Assembly: GCA_038114465.1 (NCBI GenBank)
Contig: JAYNQW010000016.1
Span: forward strand, 1-64,000
From: CALINB01 sp938045325
Lineage (GTDB): Bacteria; Pseudomonadota; Alphaproteobacteria; Rhodospirillales; CALINB01
Reading direction: 5' to 3'
DNA: 64,000 nt
Shown: piece after piece, positions 34,014 to 42,730 of the stretch
Layout of the letters: the number at the start of each line of letters is the position of its first letter
Numbering within the stretch: position 1 is the first letter of the stretch
The notes under the pieces: model-generated
The model's database searches: none
What the model was told of the DNA's origin: nothing
What the model saw: the letters and a program-made list of their open reading frames with translations, nothing else
Made by a program: the position numbers and the translations under genes

Positions 34014-35127
34014 ACCTTTCGTCAGGTCTTCAAAAATATATTCTGCCGGGCGCTGTTTATCGAGGGGGATGTCCTCGACCATAGGCTTTTCGGTCTCATA
34101 ACCTTTTAAAGCAACGGCCAAGGCTTTTAAGGGGTGTTTCACCGTATCGCTGACGGCAGTGGCTTCATAGCCGCAGTGAACCATGCAATCGGCACATTTT
34201 TCATAATTGCCGGTGCCGTATTGTTCCCAAACGGTTTCTTCCATGAGCTCTTTAAAGGATTTCGCATACCCTTCGCCGAGAAGGTAGCAGGGGCGTTGCC
34301 AGCCGAAAATGTTTCGGGTCGGGTTGCCCCAAGGGGTGCAGTGATATTGCTGATTACCGGCGAGAAAATCCATAAACATCGTGGATTGGCTAAACCGCCA
34401 CTTACGTCCCGTTGATTTGCCAATTCTGAAAATATCGCGAAATAATTCTTTGGTTTTACGGCGGTTCAGGAAATGTTCCTGATCGGGAGCCCGTTCATAA
34501 GCATAGCCCNNNNNNNNNNGCATAGCCCGGCGAAACTGTGATGCCTTCAACCTTCAACTCGTCCATGCAAAAATTAAAATATTCCGTCGCCTCTTGCGCG
34601 GTCATTTGATCGAATAACGTACAGTTGACATTCACCCGAAAGCCCCGCTTTTTGGCTGCTTTAATGGCTGAAACAGCGCGTTGGAACACGCCTTTTTGGT
34701 TGACCGCTTTATCGTGATGTTCTTCAAGGCCATCAAGATGGACGGAGAACGTCAAGTAAGGCGTCGGCTTGAAGAGGTCGAGTTTCTTCTCCAGCAACAA
34801 AGCATTTGTGCAGAGATAAACAAATTTTTTACGCGCGATAATCCCTTCGACGATTTTGTCGATATCTTTGTGGATCAGGGGCTCGCCACCGGGAATGGAG
34901 ACAACCGGCGCGCCACATTCATCAACGGCCTGCAGGCAGTCTTCAACACTCAGGCGTTTGTTGAGAATGTTGTCTTCGTAATCAATTTTGCCGCAACCCG
35001 GACATGCAAGATTGCAACGGAAAAGGGGCTCTAGCATTAAGACCAAAGGGTAGCGGTCATTGTTTTTTAAGCGCTGCTTAAAAACATAAGTGCCAACGCG
35101 GAGTTGTTGTATTAAAGGAACGGCCAC
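33963..35127 (-). CDS. hpnH: Adenosylhopane synthase HpnH (radical SAM), interrupted by a scaffold gap
   Basis: Two frames separated by 10 N at 34510-34519 form one gene. The N-terminal half holds the radical SAM cluster CNLACPGCGK near residue 38; the C-terminal half has a CTPWGNPTRN stretch and the auxiliary-type CADCMVHCGYE cysteines. Identical 9-base ends flank the N run; removing the Ns and one copy gives a continuous frame of 381 residues reading SPGYAYERAPDQ. HpnH attaches the 5'-deoxyadenosyl group to hopene. Transcribed opposite to shc-hpnG, with ispH 17 bases upstream as probable operon partner. Not a pseudogene. Confidence 0.93.
34510..34519. other. Scaffold gap (10 N) inside hpnH
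   Basis: The sequence GCATAGCCC stands on both sides of the N run (34501-34509 and 34520-34528). Collapsing the duplicate restores the reading frame exactly, so the gap is most likely an unmerged 9-base contig overlap and no sequence is missing. Confidence 0.9.
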
Positions 35128-35144
35128 GGCAGGTCTCTTTCTTG

Positions 35145-36176
35145 TTAAGCTTGTTGTTGAACGGCTGCCTCAGTGAGTTCATGCGGCAGCTTAAAGTGCA
35201 TGTTTTCTTCGACGCCTTTGAGTTCTTGCACGTCAATTGTGCCGAAATCACCCAGCCGATTGACAAGTCCTTGCACGAGTTGTTCAGGGGCTGATGCGCC
35301 GGCAGTCACGCCAACGGAGTCGACGCTTTCCAACCATTCAGACTTTAGACTGTCGGCATCATCGATGAGGTAACTAGGGATTCCCATTTCTTCGCCGATT
35401 TCGCGGAGGCGATTTGAATTCGAGCTGTTCTTTGCACCGACAACCAGAAGCAAATCCACTTGGTCGGCCAACTCGCGGACGGCGGTTTGCCGGTTTTGTG
35501 TCGCATAGCAAATGTCTTTGACATCGGGGCCGACAATATTAGGGAAGCGGTCTTTTAAGGCTGTAATCACATCCCGTGTTTCATCAACACTTAAGGTCGT
35601 TTGCGTTACATACGCAACTTTGTCCGGATCTTTAATTTCAAGCCGGCTGACGTCTTCCGGCCGGCTGATCAGATGAACACCGCCGGGAATGCGCCCCATC
35701 GTGCCTTCGACTTCCGGATGGCCTTCGTGACCGATCAAAATAACCTCGCGGTTGCGGGTATGGTGGTTTTGGCCTTCTTTATGAACTTTCGACACTAGCG
35801 GGCATGTTGCATCGATAACCGGTAGATCACGTGTCTGAGCCGATTTTTCGACGGCCTCGGAAACACCATGAGCGCTGAAGATCGTTACCGCGTCATCAGG
35901 GATCTCATCAACCTCTTCGACGAATACGGCGCCTTTTTCGCGCAATGATTCGACAACATGTTTGTTGTGAACGATTTCGTGGCGCACATAGACCGGCGGG
36001 CCATAGAGTGTGAGGGCCTGTTCGACGATTTCGATGGCTCGCTCGACGCCGGCGCAAAATCCCCGGGGCTGGGCGAGTAGAACCTTAATCGTTTTAGTGT
36101 CTTTCGGGGCCAATCGTCGCTCTCCTATGTCTTGCGGGTTTGGCTCAATCACAGAGGCCGGACCGCTGATTCTCAA
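35145..36176 (-). CDS. ispH: 4-hydroxy-3-methylbut-2-enyl diphosphate reductase
   Basis: Product of 343 residues. The three iron-sulfur cysteines lie in PRGFCAGVERA near residue 38, DATCPLVSKVH near residue 122 and DICYATQNRQ near residue 219; HGV and TQTTLS substrate motifs are also present. It makes IPP and DMAPP in the last MEP-pathway step, the precursors of squalene. Next to hpnH on the minus strand, it ties isoprenoid supply to hopanoid synthesis. The N terminus has about 28 residues before the first conserved strand, so the true start could be slightly downstream. Confidence 0.95.
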   Translation of the reverse strand: MRISGPASVIEPNPQDIGERRLAPKDTKTIKVLLAQPRGFCAGVERAIEIVEQALTLYGPPVYVRHEIVHNKHVVESLREKGAVFVEEVDEIPDDAVTIFSAHGVSEAVEKSAQTRDLPVIDATCPLVSKVHKEGQNHHTRNREVILIGHEGHPEVEGTMGRIPGGVHLISRPEDVSRLEIKDPDKVAYVTQTTLSVDETRDVITALKDRFPNIVGPDVKDICYATQNRQTAVRELADQVDLLLVVGAKNSSNSNRLREIGEEMGIPSYLIDDADSLKSEWLESVDSVGVTAGASAPEQLVQGLVNRLGDFGTIDVQELKGVEENMHFKLPHELTEAAVQQQA

Positions 36177-36485
36177 GCTTTATAGCAGTTCAAGCGTCTA
36201 TTTAATGACAATTTTTAGTGTTGCCAGGCTTATTTTAATCGTTAACTACCTCATTACCCTTGAATTTGCACGGATTTTTCATGATTGGCCAAAAGTCGTG
36301 ATTTGGCCGGGTATGAATTTTTGCCATTCGAAATCGGCTCTGTTAAATAGCGCCCCAGAAGCACGTGTCAGGTGTGCTTCGGATATACCGTGGCCTTTTG
36401 GACGGCTACGGCCCTATGAATTCAATTTTGCGGCTTATCGAATTCGGACCCCCGGTAAACGGCAATTTGGTGTGTAAGGCGTAAG
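36177..36485. promoter_or_regulatory. Divergent region between ispH and hpnA with an inverted repeat
   Basis: This 309-base gene-free stretch separates the leftward ispH-hpnH pair from the rightward hpnA group. It contains a perfect dyad, GGCCAAA (36287-36293) and TTTGGCC (36302-36308), with an 8-base spacer, a possible operator. I see no convincing full promoter or small gene. An open plus-strand frame crosses it but begins inside ispH and has no coding character. Confidence 0.4.
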
Positions 36486-37496
36486 ATGACCACGCTTGTT
36501 ACCGGAGCTACGGGTTTTGTTGGTGCGGCCGTTGCCAGACGGCTTATCGCTGAAGGCCATGATGTGCGGGTCTTAAGCCGTGAATCCAGTGATCGTACAA
36601 ATTTGGATGGGCTCAATGTTGATGTCGCAATCGGCGATTTAACCGATCGCGATTCGCTTGATGCGGCCGTGCAGGGATGCGAAGCACTGTTTCATGTGGC
36701 CGCTGATTATCGTCTGTGGATTCCCAAGCCTGCGGATATGTTTAAGAACAATGTCGGTGGGACGTGTAATGTCATGCTCGCGGCGGGCGAGGCGGGTGTT
36801 AAGCGTATTGTTTACACGAGTAGCGTGGCAACGCTCGGTATTCATCCCGATGTACCGGTCAGCGATGAAGAAACACGAGTTTCCTATGAAGATATGATTG
36901 GTGCTTACAAGCAATCGAAGTTCCTGGCCGAGCAAGAAGTCAGGGGATTTGTAAAGAAAGGGTTGCCCGCGGTCATTGTCAATCCATCGGCACCGGTTGG
37001 GCCACGGGACATTAAACCGACACCGACAGGGCAGGTGATTTTGGATGCAGCACTGGGAAAAATGCCGGCTTATGTCGATACGGGCTTGAATATCGTTCAT
37101 GTAGACGACGTCGCGGCAGGCCACCTTTTAGCATTCGAAAAAGGAAAGCCCGGGGAGCGTTACGTTTTAGGCAGCGACAACATGAGTCTCAAAGAAATCT
37201 TGACGGAGATTGCTGGTATCATGGGGCACGCTCCGCCAAAATTCAGCATCCCGCATAACGTGGTTTTGCCAATTGCCTATGTGGCGGAAGGATGGGCCCG
37301 GCTATTCGGCGGCGAGCCGTTCGCAACCGTCGATGGTGTGCGGATGTCGAAAAAGAAAATGTTTTATTCCAGCGAGAAGGCGATTCGCACACTCGGCTAT
37401 AGTCCCCGACCTGCACGCGAAGCGATTTTAGATGCCATCGCTTGGTTTAAAGAAAAAGGGTATATCAAAAATAATACCGAACGGAGCGAAGGGTGA
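36486..37496 (+). CDS. hpnA: Hopanoid-associated sugar epimerase/dehydratase-like HpnA
   Basis: Product of 336 residues, extended SDR fold: TGATGFVGAAVARRL near residue 7 binds NAD, YKQSKFLAE near residue 142 is the YxxxK catalytic motif, with TSSVATLG before it. HpnA proteins are nucleotide-sugar epimerase-like enzymes regularly found in hopanoid clusters; the substrate is not established. The stop overlaps the start of the next gene (GTGA), so an HpnA-nucleotidyltransferase partnership is likely. Confidence 0.9.
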   Translation: MTTLVTGATGFVGAAVARRLIAEGHDVRVLSRESSDRTNLDGLNVDVAIGDLTDRDSLDAAVQGCEALFHVAADYRLWIPKPADMFKNNVGGTCNVMLAAGEAGVKRIVYTSSVATLGIHPDVPVSDEETRVSYEDMIGAYKQSKFLAEQEVRGFVKKGLPAVIVNPSAPVGPRDIKPTPTGQVILDAALGKMPAYVDTGLNIVHVDDVAAGHLLAFEKGKPGERYVLGSDNMSLKEILTEIAGIMGHAPPKFSIPHNVVLPIAYVAEGWARLFGGEPFATVDGVRMSKKKMFYSSEKAIRTLGYSPRPAREAILDAIAWFKEKGYIKNNTERSEG

Positions 37497-38245
37497 AGGC
37501 AATTATATTGGCAGCCGGTGTTGGCTCAAGGCTATATGGCGACGATGGAACGCAGCCACCGAAAAGTCTGTTGCGTTTCGATGGTAAAACACTGATGCAG
37601 CGGCATGTCGAAGGATTGCAGTCGTTGGGCATCGAAAGTCTGACGCTGGTCATCGGGTACCGCCATGAAGAAATCCTTGCTGAAGCCCAGTCTCATTGCC
37701 CGCAAGATTTTATACAAAGCATCTATAATCCCCGCTTTCGCAATGGGCCGGTTGTATCGCTGTGGGAGGCGCGCGAAACACTATGCTCCGGTCAGCCGAT
37801 TTTGTTCATGGATGCCGATGTGTTGTATCCGCTTGATATGTTAGCGCGCTTGATCAATGCACCTTACGAAAACTGTTTCTTATTCGATGAAGAGTTCGAA
37901 GATACGGATGAGCCCGTTCGCCTGTGTTTGCGTGACGGCAATCCCGTCGAATTCGGTAAAAATATTCAAGGAACGTTTGACCGTGTCGGCGAATGGCCGG
38001 GTTTCTTGAAACTGTCTCCGGGCATGGCGGCAAAATGGGCAGAGCAACTGCAGGTATTCATCGATAAAAATTTGTTTGATGAAGCTTACGAGCCTGCGAT
38101 GCGGGAATTGATCCTGCACGAGCCGCCAAACAGTTTCGGAATCGAAGATATTACCGGCGTCCCGTGGATCGAAATTGATTTTCCGGAAGATTTAAAACGT
38201 GCCGAGAAGGTTATCATGCCGGGTATACAGGATACCGGCGCTTAA
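37493..38245 (+). CDS. Sugar/alditol-type nucleotidyltransferase (NTP transferase)
   Basis: Product of 250 residues, GTG start overlapping hpnA by 4 bases. The N terminus IILAAGVGSRLYGDDG, then PPKSLLRFDGKTLMQR, is the intact pyrophosphorylase signature; FMDADVLYP near residue 102 holds metal-binding aspartates. Family relatives activate phosphocholine, sugars, inositol phosphate or aminoethylphosphonate with CTP or UTP. Beside a phosphonate synthesis module and CDP-alcohol phosphotransferases, CTP activation of a phosphonate or polyol phosphate is the most plausible role. Confidence 0.8.
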   Translation: MKAIILAAGVGSRLYGDDGTQPPKSLLRFDGKTLMQRHVEGLQSLGIESLTLVIGYRHEEILAEAQSHCPQDFIQSIYNPRFRNGPVVSLWEARETLCSGQPILFMDADVLYPLDMLARLINAPYENCFLFDEEFEDTDEPVRLCLRDGNPVEFGKNIQGTFDRVGEWPGFLKLSPGMAAKWAEQLQVFIDKNLFDEAYEPAMRELILHEPPNSFGIEDITGVPWIEIDFPEDLKRAEKVIMPGIQDTGA

Positions 38246-38248
38246 ACA

Positions 38249-39007
38249 TTAAACCCGAAAAACGTATTCTTTATCTGCCTCACGATCGATATCGGGAGGA
38301 TAATTTTTATGCTTATCCGCATAGTACTGTGTCATGTAGTCACCGGCTGAAGCGCGGTTATACGTCGCATAATATAGGCGGCGGATCGATTGGCTGAGGT
38401 TCGGATCAGAGGCGTGCGGCGCGTAATTATCGAAGAAAATTAGATCGCCGGGTTTGGTCGGGCAGGTCACGAATTCCATGCCGGCCATGTCGGCATCGGT
38501 CAACGGCTCCCATGATTGAAATAATCCGCGTTTGTGATGGCCCGGGACGATTTTAATGCACCCGTTCTCTTCCGTCGCCTCATCGATGCAGACAAGAACA
38601 CTGATGTAAAAGTCGGTATAGGTGTCCCAGCCAGCTTGAGAATCCTGATGGGGTTTAAATCCGTCGGCGCCGGGGTATTTGAAATTGACCTTTTCTTTAA
38701 ACAATACGGCATCTTCGCTAAGCAGTTGCGCGGTCGGTGCTTTCAGGACCTCCGTGAGCTCGTGGAAACCGTCATGAAACGGCGTGATATTTTCAATGCG
38801 GCTAATGATCTTTTCATCAGGATTGAGGAGGCTTTTTTCCCAATAAATCCAATGCCTGCCGGATTCCTCGGGCATGGCAACAAGTTCCTCGCACCATCGT
38901 TTGATTGAGGCCATGTCCTCTGCGGAAAACGCGCCGCGGGCCAATAAAAAACCGTTGTTCTCAAAATCTTTGATTTGCTGATCCGAGAGTGTAGGTGTCG
39001 TCAGCAT
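38249..39007 (-). CDS. Phytanoyl-CoA dioxygenase (PhyH) family Fe(II)/2-oxoglutarate oxygenase
   Basis: Product of 252 residues. HQDSQAG near residue 118 (HxD), the distal His in APHASD near residue 196 and Arg in SIRRLYYATY form the iron and 2-oxoglutarate sites. PhyH enzymes hydroxylate varied substrates; PhnY-like members hydroxylate aminoethylphosphonate next to phosphorus, while EctD-like ones act on solutes. Its place between two nucleotidyltransferase genes of a phosphonate module, on the opposite strand and divergent from the PEP mutase gene, suggests phosphonate hydroxylation. A hopanoid or lipid substrate is another option. Confidence 0.75.
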   Translation of the reverse strand: MLTTPTLSDQQIKDFENNGFLLARGAFSAEDMASIKRWCEELVAMPEESGRHWIYWEKSLLNPDEKIISRIENITPFHDGFHELTEVLKAPTAQLLSEDAVLFKEKVNFKYPGADGFKPHQDSQAGWDTYTDFYISVLVCIDEATEENGCIKIVPGHHKRGLFQSWEPLTDADMAGMEFVTCPTKPGDLIFFDNYAPHASDPNLSQSIRRLYYATYNRASAGDYMTQYYADKHKNYPPDIDREADKEYVFRV

Positions 39008-39292
39008 TTTGTACGCCTTTTGTAGTGATTAGAGCGGGATATTAGGCTTAACCTCTTGTCGATTCAACAAAATCGGCGGACCGCCCTTTTAAAAACAGCG
39101 TATCAGACCGCTCCAGACCAGTAATTGATCTTTGTCATCTCCGCCAACGGTAATCTGCCGATAAAGTATTCCTGACTTGCGGTTATAGGGGTGGTTGGTG
39201 TATCCCACAGCACCTGTTGCGGCATCTCCCTTGAGGCGCGGCTTGGGGTAAAACCCGGTTTTTTCATGTTTTTATCACTAAAGGGGCTCGTG
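39008..39292. promoter_or_regulatory. Divergent region between the PhyH-type oxygenase and the PEP mutase fusion
   Basis: This 285-base region is gene-free if the ATG at 39293 is the true start (AAGGGGC lies 5 bases upstream). An in-frame extension back to 39191 has no ribosome binding site and no family similarity. No clear promoter or dyad was picked out by eye. Confidence 0.4.
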
Positions 39293-40954
39293 ATGACGGC
39301 CAATTCCAATGCAGCCCGGCTCGGCGAAACAAAGTCATTATCTAAATCAGCACAACTGCGTGCCATGCTCGAGTCTCCTGAGCTCGAATTTATTATGGAG
39401 GCTCACAATGGCATTTCGGCCAAGATCGTCGAAGAGGCTGGCTTTAAGGGTATTTGGGCGTCAGGACTGACGGTTTCGGCAGCCCTGGGTGTTCGCGATA
39501 ATAACGAAGCCTCCTGGACACAGGTCCTTGAAGTTTTGGAATATATGTCGGATGCGGCATCAATTCCGATTCTTGTCGACGGCGATACAGGGTATGGAAA
39601 CTTTAATAATGTCCGCCGTGTGGTGCGCAAACTTTGCCAGCGTGATATCGCCGGTGTTTGTATTGAAGATAAATTATTTCCAAAAACAAATTCGTTTATT
39701 GGCGATGGCCAACCGCTGGCCGACATCGATGAATTCTGTGGCAAAATTAAAGCCGGTAAGGATAGCCAAACGGATCCTGACTTTTGCCTAGTCGCCCGCA
39801 TTGAAGCGTTGATCTCCGGGTGGGGGATGGATGAAGCGTTGCGCCGGGCTGAGGCCTATCATGGCGCCGGTGCCGATGCGATCCTAATTCACTCGAAAAA
39901 AACCACTGGCGAGGAAATTCTCGAATTTAAAAAAGAGTGGGGGGACCGGTGTCCCGTCGTGATCGTGCCGACGACCTATTGGGAGACACCGACTCAAGAA
40001 TACCGTGATGCCAATATGTCACTGATTATTTGGGCTAATCACAACTTACGGGTCGCGATCTCGGCTATGCGTGACGTTAGTGCACAAATCATGCGCGATC
40101 AGTCATTGATCAATGTTGAAAACAACGTCACGACTGTCAAAGAGATTTTCCAACTGCAAGGCAATGAAGAGTTGGAAGAAGCCGAAAAACGCTACTTGCC
40201 GCAAAATGAAGCGGATATGTCGGCCATTGTTTTGGCGGCCAGCCGGGGCGAAGCCTTGGGTGAACTAACGGAAGACCGGCCGAAGTGCATGGTTGATGTT
40301 CGGGGCCAGCCGTTGCTTCACCGATTGAGTGCTACGCTACGCGAAGGTGGTATTCGCGATATCACTGTCGTGCGGGGCTATAAAAAAGATGTCATTAATT
40401 TGGCGTCAATCCGCACGATCGATAACGATATGTTCTCTTCGACCGGCGAAGTTGCCAGCCTTGCTTGCACCATGGACTATCTGAACGGCCCTTGTGTCGT
40501 TGCTTACGGCGATATCTTATTCCGCCAATATATCCTTGACCGGCTGCGTGACGCTGAAGGTGATATTGTCATTGCCGTCGATGCGTTATGGGCGGAAAGA
40601 AGTTCGGATCAAGCTGATTGGGTGCGGGACTTGGTCGCATGTGATAAGCCGTTTTCGCCAGGTTATCTGGATGATGAATCGGTTAATATGACCTGGATGG
40701 GCCATGAGGCAGATAAAAAAGAGGTCCATGGCGAGTGGATCGGCCTTGCAAAGCTTAGCGAAGACGGCGCGGCTGTTGTCCGGCAAAAATTAAATGAGAT
40801 GAAAAAAGACGGCAGTTTGCAACAGGCCAGCATGATCGATTTGCTTTCTGCGCTGGTTCAAGACGGCCAAGATGTGAAAGTAATTTATGTCGCTGGGCAT
40901 TGGCTTGATGTCGATAATCCGACGGATCTTGCGAAAGCGTGTGAATTTCTGTGA
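39293..40954 (+). CDS. Phosphoenolpyruvate mutase fused to a nucleotidyltransferase domain
   Basis: Product of 553 residues. Residues 1 to about 300 are PEP mutase: MEAHNGISAKI near 35, GIWASGLT near 53, DGDTGYGNFNN near 96 and the diagnostic EDKLFPKTNS at 125-134. This domain forms the C-P bond (PEP to phosphonopyruvate). Residues about 309-553 are an NTP transferase domain (SAIVLAASRGEALGELTEDRPKCMV). Its signature is degenerate: the canonical LAAG is LAAS and the Arg of GxRL is Ala. Fusions of this kind are known in phosphonate synthesis, where the phosphonate is activated as a CMP ester. The stop overlaps the decarboxylase gene by 4 bases. Confidence 0.9.
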   Translation: MTANSNAARLGETKSLSKSAQLRAMLESPELEFIMEAHNGISAKIVEEAGFKGIWASGLTVSAALGVRDNNEASWTQVLEVLEYMSDAASIPILVDGDTGYGNFNNVRRVVRKLCQRDIAGVCIEDKLFPKTNSFIGDGQPLADIDEFCGKIKAGKDSQTDPDFCLVARIEALISGWGMDEALRRAEAYHGAGADAILIHSKKTTGEEILEFKKEWGDRCPVVIVPTTYWETPTQEYRDANMSLIIWANHNLRVAISAMRDVSAQIMRDQSLINVENNVTTVKEIFQLQGNEELEEAEKRYLPQNEADMSAIVLAASRGEALGELTEDRPKCMVDVRGQPLLHRLSATLREGGIRDITVVRGYKKDVINLASIRTIDNDMFSSTGEVASLACTMDYLNGPCVVAYGDILFRQYILDRLRDAEGDIVIAVDALWAERSSDQADWVRDLVACDKPFSPGYLDDESVNMTWMGHEADKKEVHGEWIGLAKLSEDGAAVVRQKLNEMKKDGSLQQASMIDLLSALVQDGQDVKVIYVAGHWLDVDNPTDLAKACEFL

Positions 40955-42087
40955 TATCAGCCGATAGTTTTCTTCAGCCTGTCCGAGAAGCCGGGTACGA
41001 TTTTTTTGCCGGCGTACCGTGTTCGTTTCTGACATCGATCATCAATCGTGTCATCAGCGGGCCTGCTTATAACTATGTCGGCGCGGCGAGTGAGGGTGAG
41101 GCTGTTGCGATTGCATCCGGTGCCTGGCTTGCTGGTCATAAAACTGTGGTGATGTGCCAGAACTCGGGTCTCGGTAACGCGGTTAATCCGCTCACGTCAC
41201 TTAATTTTCCATTCCGCATTCCAACGATGATGATCGTAACCTGGCGTGGCGGCCCGGGATTAAAAGATGAGCCGCAGCATGAATTGATGGGGAAAATCAC
41301 GCCATCGCTTTTGGATGTTATTCAAGTGCCGCATCAATCGTTTCCGACATCCGATAATGAGATCACTGCTTTTATCAAAGAGGCGGACACGGAAATGGCG
41401 CGTTCAGAATTGCCGTATGCGTTTATTATGGAAAAGGGAAGTGTCGAGAACGAAAAATTAGAGGCCCAATCGCCGCAACTTGCGCCGGTGGGGGAAACGG
41501 CCGGTGCTTTTGAAGGCGGTACGGCCCCGAAAAGAATGGCGCTGTTTGAGCGTATGCTGGAATTTCTACCAAAAGAAGCAGCGGTTATCGCAACGACCGG
41601 TTTTACCGGACGCGAGCTTTATGCGCTCGATGACCGTGAACAACATTTATATCAGGTCGGCTCCATGGGGTGTGCCAGCGCCATGGGGCTCGGTGTCGCG
41701 CTGAATACCGACCGTCCGGTGGTTGTTTTGGATGGGGATGGCGCGGCCTTGATGAAGCTGGGCGCGATGGCGACGATCGGGGCGTACCGGCCTAAAAATC
41801 TCATTCATGTCGTTTTGGATAACGGCGCTTATGAATCGACAGGCAGCCAACCGACGGTCTCACCCTCTGTGGAATTTTCGAATACCGCTATTTCATGTGG
41901 ATATGCGAAGGCTTATCGTTGTGATTCGCTGAACGGTTTTGAACAAACCATGAAAGACGCGCTTGAGAATCAAGGACCACATCTTGTGCATATGCGTATC
42001 ACATCAGGCACGATGGACAATTTGCCCCGTCCTTCCATTACGCCGCCGGAAGTGGCGCGACGATTTCGGCAATTTTTAACCGGTTAA
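40951..42087 (+). CDS. Phosphonopyruvate decarboxylase
   Basis: Product of 378 residues, GTG start coupled to the PEP mutase gene. It is a thiamine diphosphate enzyme: GAASEGEAVAIASGAWLAG near residue 43 contains the catalytic Glu region, and GDGAALMKLGAMATIG to VLDNGAY (about 264-294) is the ThDP/Mg site. TWRGGPGLKDEPQHELMG near residue 92 is typical of Ppd. It drives the unfavourable mutase reaction by making phosphonoacetaldehyde. No aminotransferase or aldehyde reductase that would use the product is seen in the window. Confidence 0.9.
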   Translation: MISADSFLQPVREAGYDFFAGVPCSFLTSIINRVISGPAYNYVGAASEGEAVAIASGAWLAGHKTVVMCQNSGLGNAVNPLTSLNFPFRIPTMMIVTWRGGPGLKDEPQHELMGKITPSLLDVIQVPHQSFPTSDNEITAFIKEADTEMARSELPYAFIMEKGSVENEKLEAQSPQLAPVGETAGAFEGGTAPKRMALFERMLEFLPKEAAVIATTGFTGRELYALDDREQHLYQVGSMGCASAMGLGVALNTDRPVVVLDGDGAALMKLGAMATIGAYRPKNLIHVVLDNGAYESTGSQPTVSPSVEFSNTAISCGYAKAYRCDSLNGFEQTMKDALENQGPHLVHMRITSGTMDNLPRPSITPPEVARRFRQFLTG

Positions 42088-42109
42088 TTTTGCGCAACGG
42101 CATCATCAG

Positions 42110-42730
42110 TTGAGTCACACCACACACATCCACCGTATTGCCCGGGTTTTGATCAAGCCGATAATTAATACACCTGTTCGGCCTAATCACGTTACGACGG
42201 TTCGGCTGTTAACCGGCATTGCCGCCGCCGGCTGTCTGGGTGTTGGCCATGCGCCTTGGCCGGCAATCGGGGCGGGCATCTTTTTGTTTTCTGTAGTTTT
42301 AGACCGCGCCGACGGTGAGTTGGCACGGCTTACAAATACCCGAAGCCCTGGGGGGCATATTTACGATCTGATATCTGATGCGATCTGCAACGCGTTGATC
42401 TTGATCGGGTTGGGTATCGGACTGCGTCATGGCAGTCTCGGTGACATGGCGATTGCTTACGGATTAATAGCCGGCGTTTCCGTATCGGCTATTTTGTGGA
42501 TGGTCATTCAAATGGAATCCATGAGCGGCGAAAGGGCAGCCGAGCTGCCGGGCTTTGCCGGCTTCGATCTGGATGATCTTGTTATTTTGATTCCGGTTGG
42601 TGTTTGGCTTGGATGGTCGCAAGTGCTGTTAATTGCCGGTACCATTATTGCGCCAATCGTCGCAATTGTGTTTGTGATCATGCTTTTTCGTATTCGACGC
42701 AAGGCGCAGCCGCCACGAGCAATAGATTAA
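42110..42730 (+). CDS. CDP-alcohol phosphatidyltransferase family protein 1
   Basis: Product of 206 residues from a TTG start (no strong ribosome binding site, so the start is uncertain). Six hydrophobic helices. The motif DRADGELARLTNTRSPGGHI followed by YDLISD near residues 65-90 matches D-x2-D-G-x2-A-R-x8-G-x3-D-x3-D completely. Such enzymes transfer a phospho- or phosphono-alcohol from CDP to a lipid alcohol or the reverse. Downstream of phosphonopyruvate decarboxylase, it could make a phosphonolipid. Its 3' end overlaps that of the opposing paralogue by 102 bases. Confidence 0.85.
   Translation: MSHTTHIHRIARVLIKPIINTPVRPNHVTTVRLLTGIAAAGCLGVGHAPWPAIGAGIFLFSVVLDRADGELARLTNTRSPGGHIYDLISDAICNALILIGLGIGLRHGSLGDMAIAYGLIAGVSVSAILWMVIQMESMSGERAAELPGFAGFDLDDLVILIPVGVWLGWSQVLLIAGTIIAPIVAIVFVIMLFRIRRKAQPPRAID

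Noticed and set aside
33963..35127. hpnH as a broken gene or two genes
   Set aside because: The split is caused by a 10-N gap flanked by identical 9-base ends; collapsing them restores one intact frame.
36010..36477. 155-codon open frame on the plus strand across the ispH-hpnA gap
   Set aside because: It starts within the ispH coding region on the other strand and has no coding character in the intergenic part.
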